64,000 nucleotides of DNA from Rhizobium sp. BK602 (lineage in GTDB: Bacteria > Pseudomonadota > Alphaproteobacteria > Rhizobiales > Rhizobiaceae): positions 1 through 64,000 of the forward strand of contig NZ_JACIBC010000012.1 in assembly GCF_014195095.1 (NCBI RefSeq), written 5' to 3'. A program made the position numbers and the translations under genes. Every line of letters begins with the position of its first letter. Position 1 is the first letter of the stretch. Below are positions 15,990-24,437 of this stretch, piece after piece. Below the pieces are notes generated by a model. The model did not search any database. It saw nothing but the letters and a program-made list of their open reading frames with translations, and was not told the DNA's origin.

Positions 15990-17129
15990 ATGCGAGTGCT
16001 GGTCGCCCTGCTCCCCTTCGTGCTCATCCTGTCCGGATGCATGCAGACGCTGGACAGGGCTCTGGATGCGAGCGAGGCGGACAAAGCTTCGATTGCGGGG
16101 TATGGTGAAATCCGGACCTATCTCGATGCCCGGCTCGACGAGGCGCCGCGCGATGCCCGCAACTGGGCACCGGCGACGAAGCGAGGCGGGCTCGATGCCC
16201 TGATGATCTCCGGCGGCGGCGCGGGCGGCGCCTTCAGTGTCGGGGTACTCTCGGCATGGAGCGCCAAGGGGACGCGCCCGCAGTTCGATGTCGTGACCGG
16301 TGTCAGTACGGGCGCGTTGATCGCCCCTTATGCATTCCTGGGATCGGCGCATGACGACACCCTCGTCAATCTCTATACCAGCGGCATCGCCCAGGAATTG
16401 GTCCGGACCAAAGGCATTGTCGGACTGTTCGGGTCGAGCCTGCTGAGAGCCGGGCCATTGAGACAGATGATCGAGCGTTACATTACACCGGCGCTCCTGG
16501 AGCAGATTGCCGCCGAACATCGCAAGGGTCGCCGCCTCTTCATCCTGACGACCAATCTCGACACCCAGCGCGCGGTCGTGTGGAACATGGGCGCCATTGC
16601 CGATAGCGGCCGCCCGGATGCCCTCAAACTGTTTCAGGACATTCTGACGGCGTCCGCAAGCATCCCGGGCGTTTATCCCGCGGTCATGATCAAGGCCGAG
16701 TCGGGAGGACGCCATTTCGAGGAGATGCACTCGGACGGAGGATCGGCCTCGCAGGTCCTGATGATGCCGCAGGCTTTGCTGACGAGTTCCAATCGTCCCC
16801 TGCTCACCAAGGGGCAGAGCGTCAATTTCTACGTCATCGTCAACAACGCGCTCATGCCGGAGTTCGCCACCACGCCTGACAAGACGCTTCCGGTGATCGT
16901 AAGGGCCTATTCCATCTTCATCAAATCGCAGACACAGAGCGCGCTGACGGCACTCTACAACTACTCCAGGCTGACGGGCGCCCATTTCCATGTCGCCTCG
17001 ATCGATGCCCAGGTTCCCTATTCGATGTTCGATCCCTTCAACACCAATTACATGCGGGCCGTCTATAATCTCGGCTATGCCGAATTCGTTGCCGGGACCT
17101 TGTGGAAGGACAAACCTGTTTTTCGCTGA
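15990..17129 (+). CDS. Patatin-like phospholipase lipoprotein
   Basis: 379 residues from ATG 15990, where a lipoprotein signal begins (MRVLVALLPFVLILSGC, lipobox LSGC); the open frame further upstream has no such feature and includes the hairpin. The patatin domain shows the oxyanion loop SGGGAGGAFSVGVL (about residues 73-86), the nucleophile GVSTG (about 104-108), and the catalytic Asp in SDGGSA (about 250). Such enzymes hydrolyse acyl chains from phospholipids with a Ser-Asp dyad. Anchoring by lipid puts it at the periplasmic face of a membrane. It follows the efflux pump on the same strand and may belong to the same envelope-stress response, perhaps in phospholipid turnover; that link is inference. 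Confidence 0.85.
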   Translation: MRVLVALLPFVLILSGCMQTLDRALDASEADKASIAGYGEIRTYLDARLDEAPRDARNWAPATKRGGLDALMISGGGAGGAFSVGVLSAWSAKGTRPQFDVVTGVSTGALIAPYAFLGSAHDDTLVNLYTSGIAQELVRTKGIVGLFGSSLLRAGPLRQMIERYITPALLEQIAAEHRKGRRLFILTTNLDTQRAVVWNMGAIADSGRPDALKLFQDILTASASIPGVYPAVMIKAESGGRHFEEMHSDGGSASQVLMMPQALLTSSNRPLLTKGQSVNFYVIVNNALMPEFATTPDKTLPVIVRAYSIFIKSQTQSALTALYNYSRLTGAHFHVASIDAQVPYSMFDPFNTNYMRAVYNLGYAEFVAGTLWKDKPVFR

Positions 17130-17204
17130 CGGTCGTCATGCCTGGCGCCAGGGAAGCCTGCCGTTCGCGGGCAGGGGTTTCCGGATGGCACGACGGAGAT
17201 TGCC

Positions 17205-17336
17205 ATGACCAATTTTCGACGAATATTTTTCAACTATGCGCCGAAATTTGATTTTACACGGCATTCTGATCGAATAGTCCCTGAACCGGAAAACGCGTCC
17301 GCGGCTGACGACGAGGATATGACATGCAAGGAATAA
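17205..17336 (+). CDS. Possible 43-residue leader ORF overlapping the antiporter start
   Basis: ATG 17205 follows a GGAG site at 17195-17198. The frame encodes 43 residues beginning MTNFRRIFFNYAPKFDF and ending in an acidic tail (ADDEDMTCKE), with TAA at 17334-17336. It overlaps the antiporter's first codons by 13 nt in another frame. Such an arrangement allows translational coupling or leader-peptide control. The AT-rich first half differs in base composition from the genes on both sides. It may be a chance frame; no homologue is recognised. Confidence 0.3.
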   Translation: MTNFRRIFFNYAPKFDFTRHSDRIVPEPENASAADDEDMTCKE

Positions 17337-18967
17337 CGATCGCGCTGGCGCTGTTGGCGATGGTGGTGGTCAGCGGGACGGTGACCCGATTTCTACCGAT
17401 CGCCGTGCCTTTGCCGCTCATCCAGATCGGACTGGGGATGCTGGTCGCGGTCGTGACCGGCCGGGCGGTCGAGCTTGATCCCTCCATCTTCTTCCTGCTC
17501 TTTCTGCCGCCCCTGCTGTTTCTGGATGGCTGGCGAATCCCCAAGGAGGGGTTGCTGCACGACAAGGGCGTCATTCTCGAACTGGCGCTCGGCCTTGTGC
17601 TTTTCACCGTTCTCGGCGTCGGCGTCTTCATTCACTGGATGATCCCATCCATGCCGCTGCCGGTCGCCTTCGCGCTGGCGGCGATCCTGTCGCCGACCGA
17701 TCCGATCGCCGTTTCGGCGATATCGGCCCGCGTCCCGATCCCGAAGCGGTTGATGCACATCCTCGAGGGCGAGTCGCTGCTTAACGACGCATCGGGCCTC
17801 GTCTGCATGCGTTTCGCCGTGGCCGCGGCGGTGACGGGCGCCTTCTCTGTCGGCGAGGCGGTTGCGACATTCCTATGGCTGGCGCTGGGCGGGATCGCCA
17901 TCGGCATAGGGCTGACATGGGCCGTCACCCGTGCCCGCGATCTGGTTTCCCGAAAACTCGGCGAGGACACCGGCTCCCATATTCTGATCAGCCTGCTGAT
18001 CCCGTTCTGCGCCTATCTGGCGGCGGAGCATTTTCATTGTTCGGGAATTCTGGCCGCCGTCGCCGCGGGGATCACCATGAGCTATGTCGAGCGGCGCGGC
18101 AGGGCGCTTGCGGTGACGCGGGTTCGCACGCAATCCGTCTGGGACACGGTTCAGTTCGCCATGAACGGCATCGTCTTCGTGCTTCTCGGACAGCAGTTTC
18201 CCGATATCGCCTCCAGCGCGGCGAAAGTCGTGGGCGAAACCGGCCATGGCGATCCGATCTGGCTGGTCTTCTACGTCGCGGCGATTACCGCAGCGCTTGT
18301 GATCATGCGGTTGACCTGGGTCTGGATTTCCCTCCGGTTCACGCTTTTCCGCGCTGCAAGGAGAGGGGAGACCATCAGGACCCCGAGCTGGCGGCTCGTG
18401 GTCGCCACCTCGTTTGCCGGCGTGCGCGGCGCGATCACCCTGGCAGGTATTCTGACGCTGCCTTTGGTGCTGGATGACGGCAGCGCTTTTCCGGCGCGCG
18501 AACTCGCGATCTTCCTGGCCGCCGGCGTCATCGTCTCCTCCCTGGTTCTGGCGAGCGTCTTTCTTCCCTTCCTGCTCAAGGATCTCGATCTGCCACCCGA
18601 GCCGACCCATCGGCAGCAGGAGGACGAGGCCCGGATCGCGGCGGCGGAAGCCGCCATCAAGGCGATCCAGGCGACGCAGAACCGAATGGGCGCGGGGCGG
18701 AACGATGCCGATTTCTATTCCGAAGTCGGAGCCAGGCTCATGGAGTTCTACCGCGAACGCATCGACGGACGGTCGAAGACCGGCGACGAGGCCGAACAGG
18801 TGCAGAAGGTGGAGGAGATCGAGCGCGCACTCCGGCTATCGGGGCTACGTGCCGAGCGAAACGCCATTTTCGAGATGGCACGCGCGCGAAAACTTCCGGA
18901 AGCGATCGTGACCACCCTGGTTCGCGAAATAGATCTGCTTGAAGCCCGTTTGGTATCCGGCACATAG
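17324..18967 (+). CDS. Na+/H+ antiporter, CPA1 family
   Basis: 547 residues. Twelve or so hydrophobic segments fill residues 1-415. The CPA1 core is visible: LFLPPLLFLDGW (about residues 63-74), then AAILSPTDPIAVSAI in TM5 and the ion-binding Asn-Asp in GESLLNDASGLV, followed later by FAGVRGAITLAGIL, the conserved Arg-Gly of TM11. The last 130 residues are a charged, helical cytoplasmic tail, probably regulatory. It exchanges protons for Na+ or K+ across the inner membrane and so affects cytoplasmic pH and salt tolerance. GAGG at 17313-17316 is the ribosome site for ATG 17324. A short upstream ORF overlaps the start. The cation preference is not readable from sequence. Confidence 0.9.
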   Translation: MQGITIALALLAMVVVSGTVTRFLPIAVPLPLIQIGLGMLVAVVTGRAVELDPSIFFLLFLPPLLFLDGWRIPKEGLLHDKGVILELALGLVLFTVLGVGVFIHWMIPSMPLPVAFALAAILSPTDPIAVSAISARVPIPKRLMHILEGESLLNDASGLVCMRFAVAAAVTGAFSVGEAVATFLWLALGGIAIGIGLTWAVTRARDLVSRKLGEDTGSHILISLLIPFCAYLAAEHFHCSGILAAVAAGITMSYVERRGRALAVTRVRTQSVWDTVQFAMNGIVFVLLGQQFPDIASSAAKVVGETGHGDPIWLVFYVAAITAALVIMRLTWVWISLRFTLFRAARRGETIRTPSWRLVVATSFAGVRGAITLAGILTLPLVLDDGSAFPARELAIFLAAGVIVSSLVLASVFLPFLLKDLDLPPEPTHRQQEDEARIAAAEAAIKAIQATQNRMGAGRNDADFYSEVGARLMEFYRERIDGRSKTGDEAEQVQKVEEIERALRLSGLRAERNAIFEMARARKLPEAIVTTLVREIDLLEARLVSGT

Positions 18968-19259
18968 TTGGTTCCGGCTCGGCGTTTATGGCCGCCGCTC
19001 GTCGGTATGCCGATGACTTGCCACTCAAAAGCCGGATAACGAGCGCGCTCGATGGCCTGATCAGGGCGATCCTTGCCGATGTGGCGACCTTCCATTTGCA
19101 TAGGCGCCATCAAGAGCCTGTGGAGAACTTGAGGGATTGCTACAGAAAGCCGGATCTCTAATCGATTAAAATAAATTCAATCGTTTAAATTTTTTAATGT
19201 GCTGATTTACAAAGAATTTCTTTCGTGCCATCCAAGGACTCTCTTCCAAGGAGGCCCTG
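18968..19259. other. Intergenic, no convincing gene
   Basis: 292 bp after the antiporter. The first 200 bp are GC-rich with short open frames on both strands that lack ribosome sites. The last 60 bp are AT-rich (around 19158-19200, runs of A and T) and probably hold the promoter of the small ORF at 19260. No repeat or RNA structure stands out. Confidence 0.4.
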
Positions 19260-19436
19260 ATGCAAGAGCGTGAATCTGTGCGGAATGAGATACCCCTCGA
19301 TGTGGTTGATCGTCTGGAAAATGAATGGCGCATGGTGCAGGTCGAGCGCTCTTCGTTCAGAATGACGCCGAAGGTTGAGGTGGCCGACAGGGCCAGATCC
19401 AAGCCAATCGACGGCCTTGGAGCGGCAGAGGGCTGA
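19260..19436 (+). CDS. Small hypothetical protein (58 residues)
   Basis: ATG 19260 is preceded by a full AAGGAGG ribosome site (19248-19254) at good spacing, and by an AT-rich stretch that could be a promoter. The protein is hydrophilic and charged (MQERESVRNEIPLDVVDRL, NEWRMVQVERSSF) with no signal peptide or membrane segment; it would be cytoplasmic and largely helical. It is not recognised. The quality of the start signal is the main support, since the frame is short. It precedes a c-di-GMP synthase gene on the same strand by 554 bp, so joint transcription is unlikely. Confidence 0.45.
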   Translation: MQERESVRNEIPLDVVDRLENEWRMVQVERSSFRMTPKVEVADRARSKPIDGLGAAEG

Positions 19437-19990
19437 ACCTTCGCCGCCGCTCGATAGCCCTTGACGCGAATGCCTCAAGCGGAGACGCTCCGGCACGTCA
19501 ACAGTCGATCTCAAAGCTGAGCCGGATATGACCGCCGCCGGTACGCAGTCCTTGCCTTGGGCCCCTTGGCGAGCCGGCAGGCAAGGGCGGCCTGGATGCA
19601 GCGGTCAATATCGAGCGTTCCGGCGGCTTGCGATGCCGACCGGTTCAGCGTCGTATCTGCATTTGTCCCTGGACCTGGGCGAGAAATGCCCCTTCATCCG
19701 ATGGCAGGTCATCGACGCCGGGAGCATGGCGGTGAAGCCGTGCAATGTTTCCGGTGGTCTAGTCGCGACTATATGCCGGTTTGACCAATAGGTTCCGACA
19801 TCCGAAATGCACAATTTCTTAGTTTGTACCGGTTATCCTGCACCGGTTCAGGCCCAATACTTTTATCTTCAGAGTTCTATAGTTGTGGTGAAGGGAGTTC
19901 CTGGCGACGGAGAGAGCCGATAGTTCGACCGATGATAATCTATTGATATCCATAAAAATTCTCTGTCCTTCTGGGGAAGCTTACCAAGGA
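19437..19990. other. Intergenic, no convincing gene
   Basis: 554 bp. An open frame of 87 codons (19528-19791, plus strand) has a GC-rich, Arg/Trp-rich product and no ribosome site, and is not supported. The final 180 bp (from about 19800) are AT-richer and should hold the promoter of the TPR-GGDEF gene. Nothing else was identified. Confidence 0.4.
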
Positions 19991-21730
19991 ATGGCATCTA
20001 CTCTTCATTCCATGTCATTGATCGACAGCAACCAGCCGACCTCCTCCAAGGCGTGGCTGGAGCTTGCATTCGAATTGGATGCCGCCGAACGCTATGACGA
20101 GGCTCTCAAGGCTGCGGAGAATGCCTATTCGGCCGCTGTCTATGCCGATAATGCGGCGGATGTCCTGTATGCGTCGCGCCGGCTCGCGCTGCTGCACTTC
20201 AATCAGGAGGCCTTGGCGCTTGCGCTGAAGGCCTGCGAACGCGCGCGGCCCTGGACCGAGATTTGTAACGACCCCGGCGCGATCGCCGGAGTGCATTCGG
20301 TGCATGGCGGCGTTCTCGTCGAACTCGGCGACGTCGAGACCGGACTGGAGATCATTCATTCGGCGATCCTGCTGACGAAGGACACGCCCGACAAAATCGC
20401 GCTGTGGCGGTCCCAAACGGCCTATGCGGTGGCGATGTATGATATCGGAGACTATGAGACGGCGGCGGCCTCGGGTCGCGCCAGCCTTGAAACATTGCTC
20501 CAAAGCGACGCCGATGCTTTTCTGCTGCTGATCGGACATTCGATTGCCGGCCGCACGATCGCGCGGGCTGAGGGTGAGCGCAAGCTGAGGCGTGAGCCGC
20601 CCGACATGCAGGCCGTGCGGGAGGCAAGCAGACTATTCAACAGCGTGCTGGACATGGCCCGCGACGGCAACAACAGCTACGAAATGTCGGAGGCTCATTG
20701 CTTCCTTGGCGTCCTGGCATGGGTTTGCGGCAACGATGTGCAGGCGGGCGAGCATTATTCCCGCGCCCTGCTTTATGCCGGCAGGACGCGCGACGAAATC
20801 CTGACCGTCGAGATCGGCTACTGGATGGCGGCTCTCAGCGAGGCGACGGGGGACTATCGGCAGGCGCGCGAATATCTGCAGGGCATCGAGCCGCTGGTCT
20901 GGGCATTCGAGGCGCCGCGTCGGAAAGTGCGTTATTACAAGGCGCGAAGCCAGCTGGAGGCGGCGGCCGGCTTGTGGAAGGATGCCTATGAGTTCCACAA
21001 ACTGTTTCATGAGCAGACCGTGCTCGACTTCAAGCGTCTGGCCACGGCCCGCGCGCAGGTGATGCAGATCTCGCTGGAACTCGAACACCTGCGCGCCGAG
21101 GAGAGAAGGGCGCGCGAAGAGCGCGAACTCCTGATCCGCGAGAACGAGAATCTGGCGATCGAGCGGCAGGCCCTGGCGACGGAAGCTTTGCGCGATCCGT
21201 TGACCGGCCTTGGCAACCGCCGCGAACTGGCAGCCTATTGCGAGCGGATCAGGCAGTCGCAATCGCATCGTTGCGCTGTCCTGCTGATCGATCTCGATCA
21301 CTTCAAACGGATCAACGACACGTTCTCGCACGCGGTTGGAGACATCGTTCTCATCACCGTGGCCCGTCTTCTCCGATCTGGTCTGGAGGAGCATGACTGC
21401 CCCATTCGGCTCGGCGGCGAGGAGCTTGTCGTGCTGCTGCCGAATACCGATCCCGTCCGCGCCATGGCCAAGGCCGAAACCATCCGCCTTGGGGTTTCCA
21501 GCCATGACTGGCAGCTTATGACGCATGCCCTGGCGGTGACCTGCAGCATCGGCCTGTCGGAATGGAAACCGGCTTCGGAGGATGTCGATCAGGCGCTGCG
21601 CAGGGCCGACCAGTGCCTCTATCTTGCCAAGCAACAGGGCCGGAACCGCTGCGTGGCAGCGCCGGATGCGGGTTTCGCCGACGAGGCAGGCGCCGTTCAG
21701 GGCGATGTCGCATCTCTCGGTCGGGAATAG
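19991..21730 (+). CDS. TPR-repeat diguanylate cyclase (GGDEF)
   Basis: 579 residues from ATG 19991; ATG 20012 is also possible. Residues about 10-350 are helical tetratricopeptide-type repeats (for example AERYDEALKAAENAYSAAVY) without membrane segments, so the protein is cytoplasmic. A coiled coil rich in Glu and Arg (about 345-405) leads into the GGDEF domain (about 405-560), seen as DPLTGLGNRRELAAY, LLIDLDHFKRINDTFSHAVGD and the active site RLGGEELVVLLP. This should convert two GTP to cyclic di-GMP. The inhibitory RxxD motif five residues before the active site is replaced by EEHD, so product inhibition may be absent. It stands near the polysaccharide operon and its AraC regulator; control of that pathway is plausible. 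Confidence 0.9.
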   Translation: MASTLHSMSLIDSNQPTSSKAWLELAFELDAAERYDEALKAAENAYSAAVYADNAADVLYASRRLALLHFNQEALALALKACERARPWTEICNDPGAIAGVHSVHGGVLVELGDVETGLEIIHSAILLTKDTPDKIALWRSQTAYAVAMYDIGDYETAAASGRASLETLLQSDADAFLLLIGHSIAGRTIARAEGERKLRREPPDMQAVREASRLFNSVLDMARDGNNSYEMSEAHCFLGVLAWVCGNDVQAGEHYSRALLYAGRTRDEILTVEIGYWMAALSEATGDYRQAREYLQGIEPLVWAFEAPRRKVRYYKARSQLEAAAGLWKDAYEFHKLFHEQTVLDFKRLATARAQVMQISLELEHLRAEERRAREERELLIRENENLAIERQALATEALRDPLTGLGNRRELAAYCERIRQSQSHRCAVLLIDLDHFKRINDTFSHAVGDIVLITVARLLRSGLEEHDCPIRLGGEELVVLLPNTDPVRAMAKAETIRLGVSSHDWQLMTHALAVTCSIGLSEWKPASEDVDQALRRADQCLYLAKQQGRNRCVAAPDAGFADEAGAVQGDVASLGRE

Positions 21731-21814
21731 CCGCGGCTGATTTGAGTCCGATGCCGCCTCGGCCGTCGCATGCCGATCACAGGGACATCCGTATCCAGCG
21801 GCGATCGCGTTCCG

Positions 21815-22945
21815 TCAGAGGCCGAGCGTGCTCAGCCAGTGATCGAAGGTCGGCAAGTCTTCCGCTTGCGGCGGATGTTCCGTCTTCACGCCGCTTGTAT
21901 GTTTTCGCACTTCGCTGGGGCTATAGCCAAATTCATGGGTGAAGGCGCGGCTGAAATTGGCCGCGGATTCGAAACCGAGTTGGTTGGCGATATAGGCGAT
22001 CTTTCGGCTGTTGGCGGGATCGGCAAGGGCCGCGCGCGCGGCCAAAAGCCGCCTTTTGCGAATATAGTTCAAAACGCCGCTGGAGTTTTGGAAGAGTTCA
22101 TAGAGCCGGGTTCGCGAAATCGCCAGTTCCCGGCTCAACGTCTCGGGCGTCAGATTGGCCGAGCCCAGATTGTTCTGTATGAAGTGCCGGGCCCGCGTCA
22201 TGAGGCCGATCTGCGAAATCTGGTCATTATGCAAATGGTAGTCCACGAGCGGCGCGACGCTATGGAATACCAATTCCCGAAGCTGGCCGCGGACGCTGGG
22301 CAGATCATCCTTGGTCAATGAGGTAAGGTTGGCTTCGAGAAAGGCGACATAGTCGGAGAGGAGCTTGATGCGCGCGCCCTTGAAGACGAGGTTGTTGCTG
22401 GCGCTCGGCAATCCGCCATGGTCGGCGAACAAATCGCAAGGCAGGATCAGCGTGGTCGATTTGGTGTCCAGCGCCCGCCCGTAAAACGGACAGCCGAGCG
22501 AGCGGATCTCCATCAGGCCGGGTTCGTTTTCGGCTATATGCCCGTTGACGCTGGTCCATGTCTTGCCCGAGCGCAGGAATGTGATCTGCCAATGGTCGAT
22601 GGAGCTGAAGCGCACCTTTTCGGACGAGCGCTCGTAGCGGAACGCCGGCGCATCCTGCTGGATAAGAAGCGCTCCTTCAAGATTCCAAACGGTCTGGTCG
22701 ACGGGAAAACAGTCATCGGCGTCGGCGGTCTGCGGCAGGCGCACGTCGATCAGCGGCGCCATGCGATCCTGCCAAGCCAGAAACTGCTGATTGGGAGCGA
22801 GAGACCGTGTTGAAAACGGCAGCGAAACCAGCTCCAGCGCCTCTCGTACCTCGCTGCAGAGCGGCGCGTGGTACGTGCGCGGCCAACGGCGCCTTTCAGC
22901 AAACGCCGGCTGTTCCGGAGGGATATCGACTTTGTTCCACATCAT
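21815..22945 (-). CDS. AraC family transcriptional regulator (paralogue 1)
   Basis: 376 residues. Residues about 40-220 form an AraC-binding-like sensor domain (PF14525 type) with WNLEGALLIQQDAPAF and DHWQITFLRSGKTWT. The C-terminal AraC helix-turn-helix pair lies at about 250-350, with LSRELAISRTRLYELFQ and LGFESAANFSRAFTHEFGYSP. It has a clear paralogue at 32853-34040 with the same order of motifs (STRxLxPxxQF, AWQxxMAPL, WNLxG, SISRTRLYxxF). The two bracket the polysaccharide operon. It is divergent from the small secreted gene at 23454 across 508 bp. The ligand is unknown. The start ATG-ATG at 22945 is the natural N-terminus, though the first 40 residues are poorly conserved with the paralogue. 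Confidence 0.85.
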   Translation of the reverse strand: MMWNKVDIPPEQPAFAERRRWPRTYHAPLCSEVREALELVSLPFSTRSLAPNQQFLAWQDRMAPLIDVRLPQTADADDCFPVDQTVWNLEGALLIQQDAPAFRYERSSEKVRFSSIDHWQITFLRSGKTWTSVNGHIAENEPGLMEIRSLGCPFYGRALDTKSTTLILPCDLFADHGGLPSASNNLVFKGARIKLLSDYVAFLEANLTSLTKDDLPSVRGQLRELVFHSVAPLVDYHLHNDQISQIGLMTRARHFIQNNLGSANLTPETLSRELAISRTRLYELFQNSSGVLNYIRKRRLLAARAALADPANSRKIAYIANQLGFESAANFSRAFTHEFGYSPSEVRKHTSGVKTEHPPQAEDLPTFDHWLSTLGL

Positions 22946-23453
22946 TGCCGTGGCCTTTCAACAACGCAACGCAAATCATACGGTCGTGCCTGCGGTCCGT
23001 TCGCCAGGGATTGAACAGGAATGCGACACGAGATCTAAAAATCAGGACTGAAAATGGGCTCGACATCGGGGGCGGCTCCTTTCTCCATTGCCCGGAGCAA
23101 TATGGCAGCGTCCCAAAACGGCCCGAATCTGATGCAATCCACCCGCCGGCAAGCTGGCGAATAGACAAAATAGGAACCCGCTGTGTTGCGTCTTGGGAGT
23201 AAGTACGGTCTCAGGCGGCACATCGAAAACTACATCGGCGAAGGCATTGAATGCCCGAATTTCGGTTCCGGGCAGTCGTAGCGAGTTGCGTAATATTAAT
23301 GCCCTCAGGAATGGCATTGTTTGCAGGCCTCAGCCGGGGTTCGTAAGAAAAAATTAAGCAGAATTCATTAATATTTTCAAGATATTTGTGGATATTGCTT
23401 AAATAATTTTCGCGAGAATTGCCAAATCGAAACAGTTATGGAGAAGTAGATTT
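22946..23453. other. Divergent intergenic region, AT-rich on the right
   Basis: 508 bp between the AraC gene and the small secreted gene. No gene is supported; frames here are short and lack ribosome sites. From about 23340 to 23430 the sequence turns strongly AT-rich (runs of A and T), unlike the rest of the window, and probably holds the promoter of the gene at 23454. Confidence 0.4.
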
Positions 23454-23774
23454 ATGAAATGGAACAAAAAAACAGGTAATGAAGGTCTTGAACGCCGTTA
23501 TCTTGGGGTGGCCTTCGCTGCTCTTTGCATCCTGGTGCCATCTATGACTTTCTCTTCAAATGCAACTGCGTCGGAAGTCGATCAGACCAAGACGAAGACT
23601 ATTCAGTTGTATATGAAGAAATACGAAAGAAACAAGGTTGTCTTCTATAGCGGAAATTCGCTTGCGAGAACGACCAAGATTTCTTCCAAGGAATACTTCA
23701 AGGGTGCTCCTTATATTTGCACGCCGAGCGGTTTTGGAAGAACATCGCACTGCTATAATCGCGGCTTCTTCTAA
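23454..23774 (+). CDS. Small secreted protein of unknown function, low GC
   Basis: 106 residues starting at ATG 23454 after a GGAGAAG site. After a polar N-terminus (residues 1-16) comes a hydrophobic segment (about 17-37, LGVAFAALCILVPSMTFSS) ending near NATASE, consistent with a long signal peptide. The mature part of about 66 residues is Lys- and Tyr-rich (TIQLYMKKYERNKVVFYSG) with two Cys near the C-terminus (YICTPSGFGRTSHCY), which may form a disulfide. Base composition is clearly lower in GC than the neighbours, which suggests recent acquisition or a surface-exposed, fast-changing protein. It converges on the polysaccharide operon. Family not recognised. Confidence 0.6.
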   Translation: MKWNKKTGNEGLERRYLGVAFAALCILVPSMTFSSNATASEVDQTKTKTIQLYMKKYERNKVVFYSGNSLARTTKISSKEYFKGAPYICTPSGFGRTSHCYNRGFF

Positions 23775-23786
23775 GATAAATCGAGG

Positions 23787-23809
23787 GTCTCGCGGCGTGT
23801 TCGCGGGAC
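23787..23809 (+). terminator. Candidate terminator hairpin after the small secreted gene
   Basis: GTCTCGCG (23787-23794) pairs with CGCGGGAC (23802-23809) around a 7-nt loop, with one G-U pair. It starts 12 nt after the stop codon. There is no strong U-tract, so it is tentative. Confidence 0.35.
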
Positions 23810-23905
23810 AAGAATAGGGGTTGCTTCTCGGAAGGAGGCTTCCGGAACTGCTGCCAAACAAGCCGTTCCTCCATCCTCGCTATGGCCCCTATCAAGCATT
23901 CAACT

Positions 23906-24406
23906 TCAACTGGGCAGGTGCTGGCGGACCCGGGCGCCCCGTCGAAGCTTCAGAAACTCGTCATCATGCTTTATTGGATTATGACGGAACACATACCATT
24001 TTCCGCCTGACGCTCGCTTCTGATAGATGACTCCCGCTTTCTCACGATGCAGGAAGCAGGAGAGATTGCGCGCAACAGTTTTTCCGCTGTACCACAAAGC
24101 GTTCATGCACAGCTTTCCACCGTCGGTCGTAAACCAGCGGCCGGTTGCGTGAGACCTTTTCGCACCCGTATGCGACCAGGCCGTAAAGTGGTGGTGGTGA
24201 CGCGAGAAGAACCCCGCGCCGTCCTTCCAGATCCAGGAGCGTCCCGCATAGAGTTTTCGCAAGTCGGCGGCGCTCATTGGAGTTGCATGACTGGCTGCGC
24301 GAGCAGTCATCCGTTCGATTTGATGCTGCGTCGCGGCATTTGCCGGGCCGATCAGCAACACTGTCGACAGCGCAGCATTCATGATGATGATGCGGAACGA
24401 AGACAT
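23906..24406 (-). CDS. DUF995 domain secreted protein (copy 2)
   Basis: 166 residues with a signal peptide (1-24, AALSTVLLIGPANA). Residues about 40-140 are the DUF995 domain: MSAADLRKLYAGRSWIWKDG, AGFFSRHHHHFTAWS, GRWFTTDGGKLCM, SCFLHREKAGVIYQ and WYVFRH. A His4 run sits in the middle. The C-terminal tail is basic (KLRRGARVRQHL). It is the last gene of the polysaccharide operon, 31 nt after the glycosidase gene, and is a diverged copy of the DUF995 protein at 25379. The family is found mainly in rhizobia and relatives; its biochemical role is unknown. The recurrent pairing with a polysaccharide synthase suggests an extracytoplasmic role in handling the polymer. Confidence 0.75.
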   Translation of the reverse strand: MSSFRIIIMNAALSTVLLIGPANAATQHQIERMTARAASHATPMSAADLRKLYAGRSWIWKDGAGFFSRHHHHFTAWSHTGAKRSHATGRWFTTDGGKLCMNALWYSGKTVARNLSCFLHREKAGVIYQKRASGGKWYVFRHNPIKHDDEFLKLRRGARVRQHLPS

Positions 24407-24437
24407 TTTGTTTGCCTTTCAGGTATTTGCCACGGGG

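Noticed and set aside
19528..19791. 87-codon plus-strand frame before the TPR-GGDEF gene
   Set aside because: No ribosome site and no family; considered as a possible small PilZ-like gene but the motifs are absent.
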